The notes beneath the pieces are model-generated. The model did not search any database. It had not been told where the DNA came from and saw nothing but the letters and a program-made list of their open reading frames with translations. This document shows positions 26,645-35,860 of a stretch of 64,000 bases of DNA, piece by piece (the first letter of the stretch is position 1; each line of letters begins with the position of its first letter). This DNA is from Thermococcus thermotolerans. Its GTDB lineage: Archaea > Methanobacteriota_B > Thermococci > Thermococcales > Thermococcaceae. The DNA lies in NCBI RefSeq assembly GCF_024707485.1, contig NZ_CP102602.1, positions 434,001 through 498,000 of the forward strand, read 5' to 3'. The translations under genes were made by a program, and so were the position numbers.

Positions 26645-27607
26645 TTATAGTTTCATTTGGGAAATAATGGATGTTCTAATAGTCGCTCTTACTTCCCTAA
26701 ATCTAAGTTCCTGAAGAGAGGTTCCATGGGACTTAAGTACCTCATCCAATTTTTTTCGGGCCTCCCAGAATTTTTTTCTGTTTTCTGGGGTTCTAGATTC
26801 TCGGAAATTATTCTTGTAGCGAATAAACTGCTTATATGCATTTTTTACGTCGGGATATTCTAGAAATTCCTGTATTGACTTGGAGTAGTATTCATCATAA
26901 TGAAATAGCCATCCTTTGTAATCTGCGCCCCAAACTCCTAGATTTTCTAGTAGTTGGTGTCTTTTGGGACTGTATACCCCCAATACAAAAAGCCATTTAG
27001 GCGAAAACTCCTTCTGAATAGTGCCCACAACATCTTTCAAGAACTCCTCACTTCTAACTTGTACATAGTTACTGTTCCCGTTTCTACGTAACAACCCTCC
27101 GATTGCTATATACTCATACCCCATATCGAGTAGCTTTTCATAACATCTGATGTATTCTTCTACTGTTTTTCCCTGTGCAACTCCAATTAAATTGAATTTC
27201 TCGTAAAAACCGAGTTCTTGATATATTTCGATTCCCTCTTTAGCACTTTTAAGCGTCGATTTCATATTATGGAGGACATCTTTGATTATCCCGAATTGAA
27301 CACCTAAATCGATGTATCTGTTAAAAAGATCCGGATAGCTTCTATTACTCCCGTTTTTCTGGAATACACCACTGTCTGAAATTTTTATTATTTGAGCATG
27401 AATAATCTCATTTAATCTTTTCTCATCAACAATACTCTCAGAGTACTTGAGTTTAGTTGAGTATGGAAAGTCTTGGAAAACTTGGACAAAATTTGGTGAT
27501 ACATTAGCATGTGTCATTAAACCAAATCTCAGCTGAGGGAACTTAAAAAAGATCCCTTTCAGTATTTCAAGACTGACAGGCCTATCTACCACAAAAAACG
27601 GTATCAT
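26645..27607 (-). CDS. DpdA-like tRNA-guanine transglycosylase paralogue (predicted DNA base exchange)
   Basis: A 320-aa protein with the TGT barrel landmarks: KISDSGVFQ at 76-83 (TGT DSGGFQ), FGIIKDVLH at 105-113, IGVAQGKTVEEYIRCYEKL at 141-159 (TGT GVVQGG), YIAIGGL at 166-172, and LGVYSP...GVWGADYKGW at 209-233 where the nucleophilic Asp should lie (D229 is the best candidate). The zinc CxCxxC site and the PUA domain of true tRNA TGTs are absent. These are features of DpdA, which swaps guanine in DNA for preQ0. The start overlaps the DUF6884-like gene (ATGA), with GGAGGG upstream. Its position as the last gene of an operon with a helicase/nuclease supports a modification role. A tRNA substrate cannot be excluded. 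Confidence 0.78.
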   Translation of the reverse strand: MIPFFVVDRPVSLEILKGIFFKFPQLRFGLMTHANVSPNFVQVFQDFPYSTKLKYSESIVDEKRLNEIIHAQIIKISDSGVFQKNGSNRSYPDLFNRYIDLGVQFGIIKDVLHNMKSTLKSAKEGIEIYQELGFYEKFNLIGVAQGKTVEEYIRCYEKLLDMGYEYIAIGGLLRRNGNSNYVQVRSEEFLKDVVGTIQKEFSPKWLFVLGVYSPKRHQLLENLGVWGADYKGWLFHYDEYYSKSIQEFLEYPDVKNAYKQFIRYKNNFRESRTPENRKKFWEARKKLDEVLKSHGTSLQELRFREVRATIRTSIISQMKL

Positions 27608-28032
27608 CTAGAACCCTCCAAGATATTTCTAAGGATTTTTTCTGTCTCCTTTATGTCCCCCATATTTTTATAGCCATATTTCACTAATGGAATTCCTAAA
27701 TCCTTACATGCCATTTCTATAAGAATTCGATATTCTTTCCTAGCCCCTCCCTGATAAAAAACTACAATATCAAACTCCTTTAGAACTCTTTTGACCTGGG
27801 GAAGAAGTTCGTGCACTCTATCCATTGTCATTATTTGGTCGTAAGGTTCGATAATAGTATCGGAGTTCACCAATCCATATTTAGCACTTAGTATATACAA
27901 TGGCACTCCAAGCTCTTTAGACTTTCTATAGAGGTGTCTAATTCGAGATGATTTATACAATCTACCTGCTGGCAAGGGCTCCTCTTCTTTTTTATTTCCA
28001 CAAGCGGTTACTAGTACGACGCTCTTTCTCAT
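27604..28032 (-). CDS. DUF6884-like protein
   Basis: A 142-aa alpha/beta protein beginning VVLVTACGNKK, followed by AGRLYKSSRIRHLYRKS and LYILSAKYGLVNSDTIIEPYD, the signature of the DUF6884 group. A related small domain occurs in archaeosine synthase-type proteins, so a link to 7-deazaguanine handling is a reasonable inference, not proof. The start at 28032 overlaps the preceding TGA (ATGA) and is preceded by GGAGGGTGA at good spacing; an ATG 15 nt upstream lies inside that site. Cys10 and the SAKYGL loop are the likely functional residues. Confidence 0.75.
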   Translation of the reverse strand: MRKSVVLVTACGNKKEEEPLPAGRLYKSSRIRHLYRKSKELGVPLYILSAKYGLVNSDTIIEPYDQIMTMDRVHELLPQVKRVLKEFDIVVFYQGGARKEYRILIEMACKDLGIPLVKYGYKNMGDIKETEKILRNILEGSR

Positions 28033-29405
28033 GATTTCACCCTCCATATAGATGTCTTTAGAAGCTTGTTTAAGCGTTTTATAAATGCTATCTTACTACT
28101 AACATCAAGAAGGCTCCTCAATTGAGAAATACTGTCTACCTCTACATCTTCCATTATTCTAACGGCATTAAGCTCACGGGGATTTAATTTAGGCTCTCTT
28201 GTCTCTAATAGCAATGTATCTATCTTGTCAAGAAGGAGGCGAGTATCAAATTTAATCCCTAAAGCACTTAGATACTGGCCCTGATACAAAAGTGTTGGAA
28301 CATAGTATATTCTCTGCCCAAATATTGTGAAAAATGGCTCTAGGTAAGATTTAAAAAGTAGATCCCATTCGATTAGTCCTGTTTTATTACAATCCTTGCA
28401 GTATTTCGATGCAATAAACAGTACCTTTGAATATATCCTCTGAAATTCAGGAACACTCATTATATATAGTCCGTATTTATCTAAATAGACGTTGTATAAT
28501 ACAAACGACGTTAAGTGCCCAATAATATCTATAAAATCTGCTTTTTCAATATGGTATATGTATCTCTCAGGTACAAACTTTCCATCATTATGTATTGTTT
28601 CCAAAAGAATGAAAAACACAATATCTCCCTTGTTAATGTCTATTAATTCCTCGTCATGTAATACCGTAACTGTGAGATAATGCCACTGAGAAGTCTTGTC
28701 GAGATATGGCAATTTTAATTTGACTTCACCAGTTGACCTTAGGAGATCCTTTACTATCCCGATGCTAACACGAGGGTTTATATATGCGTATTCAATCCTC
28801 TTTAAGTTGAGATAAACCTTTCTATAATTTGCGGGACTTCTATGGCTAAACAGAGTATCCCCAGTCTCTTTTAGCCATGGAATGTATTTCCACTCGAATA
28901 TTTTATCCTCCAAATTAAGTTTGATATTTGAAAATCTATACGGATGAATCTCATTTGGAAGCCTAATCCTATAATCTCCTTCAAAATGAATTAAAGGTTG
29001 TTTCTGAGCTTCGATTGCCCTGTATATTTTTTCTAGAGTTTCAAATGAATGGCGAGAGTTTTCTGGCCATAAGATGAGTGTTGCAAAATTTTCTAATTCG
29101 AGAGCGACTCCAAAATAATGCAGTCTATATAGCTCCAAACTTCTAGAAGTTTGTGGGATAACCGTAGTTCCTGGAAGCTCCTCATTCCAGTTCCACAATC
29201 TTAGTGTTAAGGGAAATAAGTTCTCGCCCGAGAGCATGCCATTTTTGTCTGTAGGAATTCCCGATCCTTTTCTGAGGTCATTAATTTTCTTTAAATCTTT
29301 CTGGAGGCTTAGAAAGAAATACCTGCCCCTCTGGATTTTTTGGAGTGATTGCGATGGGATAAGTGAAGTGTCCCATATCTCATCCATTATTTTGATTAGT
29401 GTCAT
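28029..29405 (-). CDS. island protein of unknown family (458 aa)
   Basis: I do not recognise this protein. It is soluble, with no signal peptide or membrane helix, mixed alpha/beta composition, one CKDC pair near 339 that could bind metal with other ligands, and a C-terminal helical region (LNPRELNAVRIMEDVEVDSISQLRSLL) resembling a short helix-hairpin-type segment. It lies between the helicase fusion and the DUF6884-like gene, with only 10 nt and a 4-nt overlap on either side, so it is a constituent of the system. It could be a target-recognition or adaptor subunit. GAGGGG precedes the ATG. Confidence 0.7.
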   Translation of the reverse strand: MTLIKIMDEIWDTSLIPSQSLQKIQRGRYFFLSLQKDLKKINDLRKGSGIPTDKNGMLSGENLFPLTLRLWNWNEELPGTTVIPQTSRSLELYRLHYFGVALELENFATLILWPENSRHSFETLEKIYRAIEAQKQPLIHFEGDYRIRLPNEIHPYRFSNIKLNLEDKIFEWKYIPWLKETGDTLFSHRSPANYRKVYLNLKRIEYAYINPRVSIGIVKDLLRSTGEVKLKLPYLDKTSQWHYLTVTVLHDEELIDINKGDIVFFILLETIHNDGKFVPERYIYHIEKADFIDIIGHLTSFVLYNVYLDKYGLYIMSVPEFQRIYSKVLFIASKYCKDCNKTGLIEWDLLFKSYLEPFFTIFGQRIYYVPTLLYQGQYLSALGIKFDTRLLLDKIDTLLLETREPKLNPRELNAVRIMEDVEVDSISQLRSLLDVSSKIAFIKRLNKLLKTSIWRVKS

Positions 29406-29415
29406 GGCATTCCCC

Positions 29416-32400
29416 TCATAGTCTTTTGGATTTTGATATAAGCTCCCTTATTCGTTGTAATGTTCGTTTGGTACATTCCTCATCTTCTGAAATGATATAG
29501 AAGTCAACATTCTTCGTTACTTCCGGAGAGAGATTTGCTGAAGTAAACACGACATGTCTAGTACCCTTAAGCGGGTCTATTACTGCGATTTTGGCGTGTA
29601 TGATGCCCTTAAAGAGAGCATTTTTTGTTTCTTTTTCGTAAATGTATACGTTTACTCCGTTATCCCTTAGCCGTTTTATAGCGTTTTCATGTTTTTCTCC
29701 TTTGGGGGGCCTCACGATTAAATTGACATTTACTCCCTTCAGGGCTAATAGTGAGAGGATATCCACCCAACTTTGACGTGTTCCGTCTGGCCAGACTATT
29801 TTGTCATCAGTTACATACAGAGAGGTTAGATAAACTTCTTCTGTTGCCGATAATAGGATCTTTTTGAGGCTCATTGGGCCGTCTATTCTATCTGTAATTG
29901 TCGTTCTAGCATTTTCACATTGGAATTCCTGTTTCAGTCTAGCCAATTGTTCATCATTGAAAATGTCCTCTATAGGAAACGTTGTTATTCTTGAGAGGGG
30001 ATCTAAAATCAGAGTCTTGTCAATCTTAGGGATATCCCTCTTTCTCCAATAGGACCATAGGCAGTTAGGACATCCTTTTTCACAATCACAGGTGGAGGCT
30101 ATCCGATAGGCTTCTTGTAGTATCTCTTCGAATCTTTCGTAGATTTGGTCAGAATATCCTGCACCCCCTTCAACATTATCATAAATTAGGATTTCTCTTT
30201 TATTTAAATCAATATCTCCGTCAATTTCCCCATCCTGGGCATACAATATACGCTGAGCGGCATTTAAAAGAGCATTCTTAAAGGTCACTAGGAACTCTTC
30301 AATGTTATCGATTTTTTGACCCATGAAGGTGTCTGAAGTGAATTGTATTGAAATGACATTTGTCGGCATTCTGTGGTACAATACAAATTTCCTAAAGTGT
30401 CCATTGCATTTTTCATTTGTGCCCAACTTATAGTGGCTCCGTTCTTCTTCTAACCGTTCTAGGACTTTGCCGCATTTTTCACATATCTTTATCTCCCGTT
30501 CTTCTTTGTTTATTATAACTCTATCCACAACTTTCACGATTTCACTGTTGATATATCTGGTCAATCTAAGAGAAGAATCAACTTTTGACAGCCTGGTTGT
30601 AGTATTGGAAACTTTGGCTAGGTATATTCTGCTGGCCGCTTCTTGGTACTCTCTTAGCTGGAATGAAGACTCTCTTTCTTGCTTGATATAGATTATATTG
30701 GGCTCAATTGCAGGTTCAATTGTTGACATTTCCAGTTCGTGTTCTGAAGGTTTATATCTACATACCGGACATCCATAGGTGATTAGCTCCTCTTTGTTTT
30801 CAGTTACATATCTGCCACATCTAGGGCAAATGTGGAATACTTTTTCTTTTGGTTTTAAGATCTCCATATCAATACCAATACTCTTGTAGATTTTCTTCTT
30901 CATGAAAACCCTCATTAATGGGGCTAATTCTGTTATGGCAATATTTCTTGATCTTCCTTCAAAATCTTCCATTCCATATACATCTCTAATTTCAACGTAT
31001 GTGCCGGGGAATGCATATCTAGGCAAAACATTGACATCCATTAGATAGGAGATGGTATGGGATCTTTCTAGTTTTTCCACAATCTCTCTAATTTTCTTTG
31101 CTTTCTCATAATCCTTTTTCTGGGCGAGTTTTTCTTCGTAAGCTTGATACCACTTAAGTTCGCGTTCGAAGCTTTTAACAGCGTTATTGAGATCCCAAAG
31201 AAATACATCTATCATACGATCTATCTCTGCGGTAGACAATGACTCAATGCCTAACGTTCTCGATATGATATCTATAAAGTACTTTCTTTTTCTGCGAACT
31301 TTTTCCTGTATATTGTTTAGGGTCCCAGCTTCTGAGAACTCTTTGAACACCATGGGAACTGAGATAGCAAAGCTTTTCATTAGCTCGTACAAAATTATAG
31401 CATTCACATGTTTTTGTATAAGATATCTGTTTTCTATGTTGATTTTTGGTGCTTCGAATATTCCTCTAATCAGCTCCTCTGGTTTTTCATAGTAATACCT
31501 GTCTAGAGGGGATAGATACAAGAATGTAACATTCAATGACAATTTTTCTTTTCTTCCGGCTCTTCCTACTCTCTGTACATAATTGGCGGGAGAGGGTGGA
31601 GCTTTGTATATCCCAACAGAGATTAGGTCACCAATATCAACTCCAAGTTCTAGGGTGGGAGTAGCAACAATAACATCAACTTTTCTTTCTTCAACATCTT
31701 TCTTCTTGAATTCCATTTCGAGACTGTGTCTTTCTTTAGATGGAATTGCCCCAGTGTCTTCAGCAGTTATCATTTTTACTGGCTTCTCATTTTGATAGAG
31801 GCGGAAATAATAATTGTGAGTTGTCATATATTTCTCGAACTCTCTATAAGGAATAGGTTCGGTGGTTCCGTTGCAGTTGTATGTCATACAAGCACTAGAA
31901 GGGGACGTTAAATGCACTCTCTGGCAAGTATTACACTTAAATACGACTTCTGGTTTTTTGATGATAATTCTCTTATCGTTTATTACGTATCCAGTAGCCT
32001 TTTCGAGTTTTTTACTGCCACAGCATCTTAGCTCTACTTCCTCTAATATCTTAGCCTTGATTAAAAAGTTAAATGCTAATTCTAAAGCGTCATCGATAGT
32101 CTTAGTTTTGCCAAATATCTTCTGAAGTAATAATCTCTGTTTTGTTCGTCCCTTGCTTAAAAATCCTATAACCTTCACATGGCGCTTTTCAATTTTTTGT
32201 GCTAATGAGAATCCTATAACTTCAGTTCTCCCCGGAGGATTATTGTGAAGCCCCTTAATGGCTCCTTTTTGTCTAATAATGTCTGCAATAGCTATCAATA
32301 TTTCCTTCCAAAGATTTGTATCATGCAAACGGAGATCTGAGATTAATGACTCCTCCAACTCTGATATAAACTTCAACCATTCTTGTTTAAATTTTTCTTC

Positions 32401-34818
32401 ATCTTCTAGTCCATAGTATGTAACTTTTATTAGTCCTAGATTTTCTAGAGATCTTTGACGTCCCCTTAGAGAGCATACTTCTTCTAAAATTGCAGTTTCT
32501 AACATTTTGCGTCTTCTAAGTTTCTCATATGGCCAAGATATGACAGTATCATAAGCCATGTCAAATAACTTTGAAAGATACACTTTGTTCTCTTGTTTCA
32601 CAAGGTAGTGCACAAGAACTCTAACAGTATGATCAAAGTGAGTATCTTCCAAATGTTTGGCTAAATACGAAGCGATTTGCCTGTTGTCGGTGAATATTAG
32701 GAGTTTTTTATATTCTTCAGGTAATTTTGTATAAACTCTATCAAATACAACCACACTTGCAGTATCCGAGCTCATAGCTACAGGACTTAGGGCGGAGTAT
32801 CTACCGTATCTATTACCACAGTACGGACATGAAATGGGCCGTGTATCCGTGCCTTCTTTGGGATCTCTTACAAATGCATATGCAGAGTACAACTCTTTAG
32901 ATCCACATACCGGGCATGTGTCTTCTGTGGGATCTATAATTGAGCCGCATTTACGACACCGTTTTATCTCTATGTATTCGTCGGTTTCTACTGGAGGTTT
33001 GTCTGAAATCCAAATTGGAACTGCTTCCTCAGAAAACTCACTTCTATAATCAAGTTTTTTGAGATAGTTTCTTTTCTGCCTTTTTGGAAGTATCTCCAGA
33101 ATCGGAGAATTGTTCTTTTTGAGTTTTTGTGTTTTCTTTGCAGTTCCGTACCATTCCATAAATTCGTTCTTACTTACATAGACGATATTAAATATGTGAC
33201 CACAGAATCTACAAACCCCGATTTCATCAACTGCACTTCCATCTTCGTCGCATGTGTCTCTAGGGGAAGTGTATATTCTCCCGCATTCGTTACATTGATA
33301 TAATCTCTCCACGGTCTTCACAAAAATGTGAAGATTAACATTTATCAGGGGTCTTGATGGGTTATAAGGATCTTTACACTTGCTACCTAGCTTTAAATAG
33401 GACCACACAATTTTTTTCAACTCTTCATTCTTGAGTGAGCTAACTAGATTTCCAAAGTTGGGGCTTTTTCTTAGTTCTTGAATGATTTCATCTAAACTTT
33501 TTGGAGTTTCGAGCCTAGTTATTAACTCTTGGAAAAATGCATTTCCTAAAAGTGCTCTTCCGATCTCTATGGAAGCAGGAAAACTATGGGATCGTTTGAA
33601 TGTTGGATTAATTTTCATGAGGAGTTCATCAAGAATTTTTTCATCGGTTGCATCTAAATCGTGAATTGAGTCTAACAATTCTTCGAAATCATCAAGATAC
33701 GGAGGCATGAATGAATACTCAGGAAATTGGTATTCTTCATACTCGGCCTCAATCACATCTGTTATTGTAAATATATCTCCGAAAATCCTGGAAGCGAATT
33801 CTGCAATGGAGTTCTTACGTTCGATGTCATCTTTCTTCTTAGAAATTGTTGCACTGGTTCCGATACATATTGGGTTACTCGAAGCTTCCCTACGGAGACG
33901 TCTCATAAGAAGGGCCACATCAACTCCCTTGGATCCAGCATAGGAATGAATTTCATCAAGCACTATAAACCTCAAAGAACCTGTAGCCAACCATTTAAGA
34001 TCTTCCTTTCTGGACAGTATGTGTTCTAGTTGAACATAGTTTGTTATTATGATGTCAGGAGCCCGATCCTGAATAGATTTTCGAGTCAAGGTTTGATAAT
34101 CAATAACTACATCCTTATTGAGGGGACAATAAAGAACCTCGTTATCTGCGTCATATTTTAATCGATTTTTCTCACAGTTTTTCGGACATCTAAGTCTATT
34201 CATGTCTTCCTCCGAAAGGGGGCATGTTTCGGATATATCCTGATCCTGGAACTCTTCTTTGAGTTTTGTTTTATCCTTGGGGGTGTCTCCAGTGTATATT
34301 GCAAAAGTTATTCTCTCTTCTGGAGGTAGTTTCCTGTTGATTCTCCACAATATTTTTCTTAGGCGTTCCACCTGATCTTTTGCCAGAGCATTCATGGGGT
34401 AAACTAGGATAGCTTTTGTGCCCTTCTCAGTTCTATGAGTGTAACAATATTGAATAATCGGGATGAGAAAGACTTCAGTCTTTCCGCTACCCGTAGGTAC
34501 TGCCACTATTGTATTACGCCCATTGAGGATATTACGAATAGCTTCTTCCTGGTGCTTATATAATCGTGTGATATAAGAGAATGCATCTCTTACGTTGTCA
34601 TCAATCCGATTCTTCTCGAATTCTTTAAACTCTCCACCTAGTTTAGGTTTTGGGGGAATTGCTATGTATGGACCCTTCCAGAGGTAGTCAGTTCTCTTTG
34701 GTATCTCTTTTAATCTTTCCATAAACTGGGGATTATTTGGCGAAAACGATGTTAAAAAGAAATTCATATAGTCCTCCTGTATCTCCTCAGTAGTTTCAAT
34801 CGGGTTGAATTTCACCAT
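29416..34818 (-). CDS. giant helicase-DUF1998-phospholipase D fusion (DISARM/Dpd-like effector)
   Basis: An 1800-aa protein. RecA1: Walker A PTGSGKT (near 108-114), LDEIHSY (near 287-293), GTSATIS (near 320). A long middle region carries several zinc-ribbon-like pairs (CNEC...CRFC near 510-540, CRKC...CPVC near 621-639, CPYC near 664). RecA2: LLIFTDNRQIASYL (near 706), then VIVATPTLELGVDIGDL and QRVGRAGRK (near 1083-1090). The MZB/DUF1998 part has YDNVEGGAGYS (near 1546-1556) and CDCEKGCPNC (near 1577-1586). The C-terminal 150 residues are a PLD nuclease domain with IHAKIAVID (near 1740) and TSANLSP. Start ATG 34818 follows GGGGGGAAG. Separate helicase, DUF1998 and PLD proteins form the DISARM and Dpd restriction modules; here they are one chain. 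Confidence 0.85.
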   Translation of the reverse strand: MVKFNPIETTEEIQEDYMNFFLTSFSPNNPQFMERLKEIPKRTDYLWKGPYIAIPPKPKLGGEFKEFEKNRIDDNVRDAFSYITRLYKHQEEAIRNILNGRNTIVAVPTGSGKTEVFLIPIIQYCYTHRTEKGTKAILVYPMNALAKDQVERLRKILWRINRKLPPEERITFAIYTGDTPKDKTKLKEEFQDQDISETCPLSEEDMNRLRCPKNCEKNRLKYDADNEVLYCPLNKDVVIDYQTLTRKSIQDRAPDIIITNYVQLEHILSRKEDLKWLATGSLRFIVLDEIHSYAGSKGVDVALLMRRLRREASSNPICIGTSATISKKKDDIERKNSIAEFASRIFGDIFTITDVIEAEYEEYQFPEYSFMPPYLDDFEELLDSIHDLDATDEKILDELLMKINPTFKRSHSFPASIEIGRALLGNAFFQELITRLETPKSLDEIIQELRKSPNFGNLVSSLKNEELKKIVWSYLKLGSKCKDPYNPSRPLINVNLHIFVKTVERLYQCNECGRIYTSPRDTCDEDGSAVDEIGVCRFCGHIFNIVYVSKNEFMEWYGTAKKTQKLKKNNSPILEILPKRQKRNYLKKLDYRSEFSEEAVPIWISDKPPVETDEYIEIKRCRKCGSIIDPTEDTCPVCGSKELYSAYAFVRDPKEGTDTRPISCPYCGNRYGRYSALSPVAMSSDTASVVVFDRVYTKLPEEYKKLLIFTDNRQIASYLAKHLEDTHFDHTVRVLVHYLVKQENKVYLSKLFDMAYDTVISWPYEKLRRRKMLETAILEEVCSLRGRQRSLENLGLIKVTYYGLEDEEKFKQEWLKFISELEESLISDLRLHDTNLWKEILIAIADIIRQKGAIKGLHNNPPGRTEVIGFSLAQKIEKRHVKVIGFLSKGRTKQRLLLQKIFGKTKTIDDALELAFNFLIKAKILEEVELRCCGSKKLEKATGYVINDKRIIIKKPEVVFKCNTCQRVHLTSPSSACMTYNCNGTTEPIPYREFEKYMTTHNYYFRLYQNEKPVKMITAEDTGAIPSKERHSLEMEFKKKDVEERKVDVIVATPTLELGVDIGDLISVGIYKAPPSPANYVQRVGRAGRKEKLSLNVTFLYLSPLDRYYYEKPEELIRGIFEAPKINIENRYLIQKHVNAIILYELMKSFAISVPMVFKEFSEAGTLNNIQEKVRRKRKYFIDIISRTLGIESLSTAEIDRMIDVFLWDLNNAVKSFERELKWYQAYEEKLAQKKDYEKAKKIREIVEKLERSHTISYLMDVNVLPRYAFPGTYVEIRDVYGMEDFEGRSRNIAITELAPLMRVFMKKKIYKSIGIDMEILKPKEKVFHICPRCGRYVTENKEELITYGCPVCRYKPSEHELEMSTIEPAIEPNIIYIKQERESSFQLREYQEAASRIYLAKVSNTTTRLSKVDSSLRLTRYINSEIVKVVDRVIINKEEREIKICEKCGKVLERLEEERSHYKLGTNEKCNGHFRKFVLYHRMPTNVISIQFTSDTFMGQKIDNIEEFLVTFKNALLNAAQRILYAQDGEIDGDIDLNKREILIYDNVEGGAGYSDQIYERFEEILQEAYRIASTCDCEKGCPNCLWSYWRKRDIPKIDKTLILDPLSRITTFPIEDIFNDEQLARLKQEFQCENARTTITDRIDGPMSLKKILLSATEEVYLTSLYVTDDKIVWPDGTRQSWVDILSLLALKGVNVNLIVRPPKGEKHENAIKRLRDNGVNVYIYEKETKNALFKGIIHAKIAVIDPLKGTRHVVFTSANLSPEVTKNVDFYIISEDEECTKRTLQRIRELISKSKRL

Positions 34819-34859
34819 ATGCTTCCCCCCCACAGGTTAAATTGTAATATGGAGTTTGG

Positions 34860-34875
34860 ATATTTTAATCTTTTG
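34860..34875 (-). promoter_or_regulatory. probable promoter of the island operon
   Basis: On the minus strand AAGATTAAAATATCC is a TATA-like element about 45-55 bp before the ATG at 34818. No other promoter-like element lies within the four-gene operon, whose genes overlap or nearly touch. Confidence 0.45.
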
Positions 34876-35454
34876 GATGATCTGATTTTACATGAAGTTC
34901 ATAATGTAACTGGATAATAACTGTGGTAACTAATTACGCTCTTGTTATATTTGTTGAAGTGCCATCCCTGAGTAACTATGTATGACTGCCTATTTACTCA
35001 AAGGATTGTATTTAGTTAGTCGATTTTTGAGACTGGAGATCTTTGAAATCTATTTTTTAGCGCATGTAATTGCCGTAAAAATAACTTTAAACTTAGTCAT
35101 CTATCAATCCCTATATAAAATTAAAAACTTGTACTGGCCTTAAAAATTAACAAAGCTTAGATAATCTAATAACTCCCAATTTGGCCGGTTTATCTTTCTT
35201 GTTTTATTTCCTTGTTAGTCAATGGAGGTTTAAAGTGTCAGCAGCCTCTATCAAATTTTCCCATTTTTTGAGAGTGTCAGACAGCATCAAGCGACTACTC
35301 GGAAAGAGTTTCTTAAGGAGAAGAAAAAGGAAGGAAACACGTCACCATGATATTGTGACCCTAGAAAAGGTAAAGGGTAAAAGAGGTTACAAAGAAACGA
35401 CTACTAAGTAGTGATTGAAAGAGCAGAAGGGAAGTTGAGAGTTGGAGGATCACC

Positions 35455-35860
35455 CAAGTAAGGCGATAATTTTTGCAGGCGTGGTTTGAAGGAAGGAGTC
35501 AGTGAACGTAAAGTTATCAGATATGATGGTGGAGAGAACTAGGCTTATGGTCAAATTAAAGTTTCTCTGGAAATTGATAAGGCGCTGCTTTTTGAGGGAC
35601 TGTTTTTACATCCAATTACCTCACTAACTTCGGCCTTTTCTGGCGTGACTTCTAGAAAGTTGCGGTGCTCAATTTCGAGTAATTCAGAGTTATCAAACTA
35701 CAATGCTTTCATGGGCTCTCAAAAACTCCTTGGGGATATCCAATGTCTCTGCCAAGTTTTTTCTTTGGAAATCTTAATTAGAGCTTTGGCTCCAGTAATC
35801 GAAACGTTGATTTCACTATCACTCATAGGAAGAAGTTGTGCGTTAATTATCAGGCCTTGA
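35455..35860 (-). pseudogene. frameshifted gene remnant
   Basis: Reading leftward, three adjoining frames give plausible protein pieces that need frame changes to join: MSDSEINVSITGAKALIKIS, then LAETLDIPKEFLRAHESIV, then FDNSELLEIEHRNFLEVTPE and KAEVSEVIG, and possibly a hydrophobic C-terminus (NLTISLVLSTIISDN). Each piece has sensible amphipathic content, unlike random sequence. The family is not recognised. It probably dates from the island or an older element. Confidence 0.4.

Noticed and set aside
35181-35411. 76-codon open frame on the plus strand of the AT-rich stretch
   Set aside because: No ribosome binding site or promoter; Lys/Arg-rich composition typical of chance frames. The opposite strand does not give a gene either.
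35645-35860. 71-codon open frame on the plus strand opposite the remnant
   Set aside because: The opposite strand gives more protein-like pieces (with frameshifts), so this is treated as a shadow of the pseudogene.
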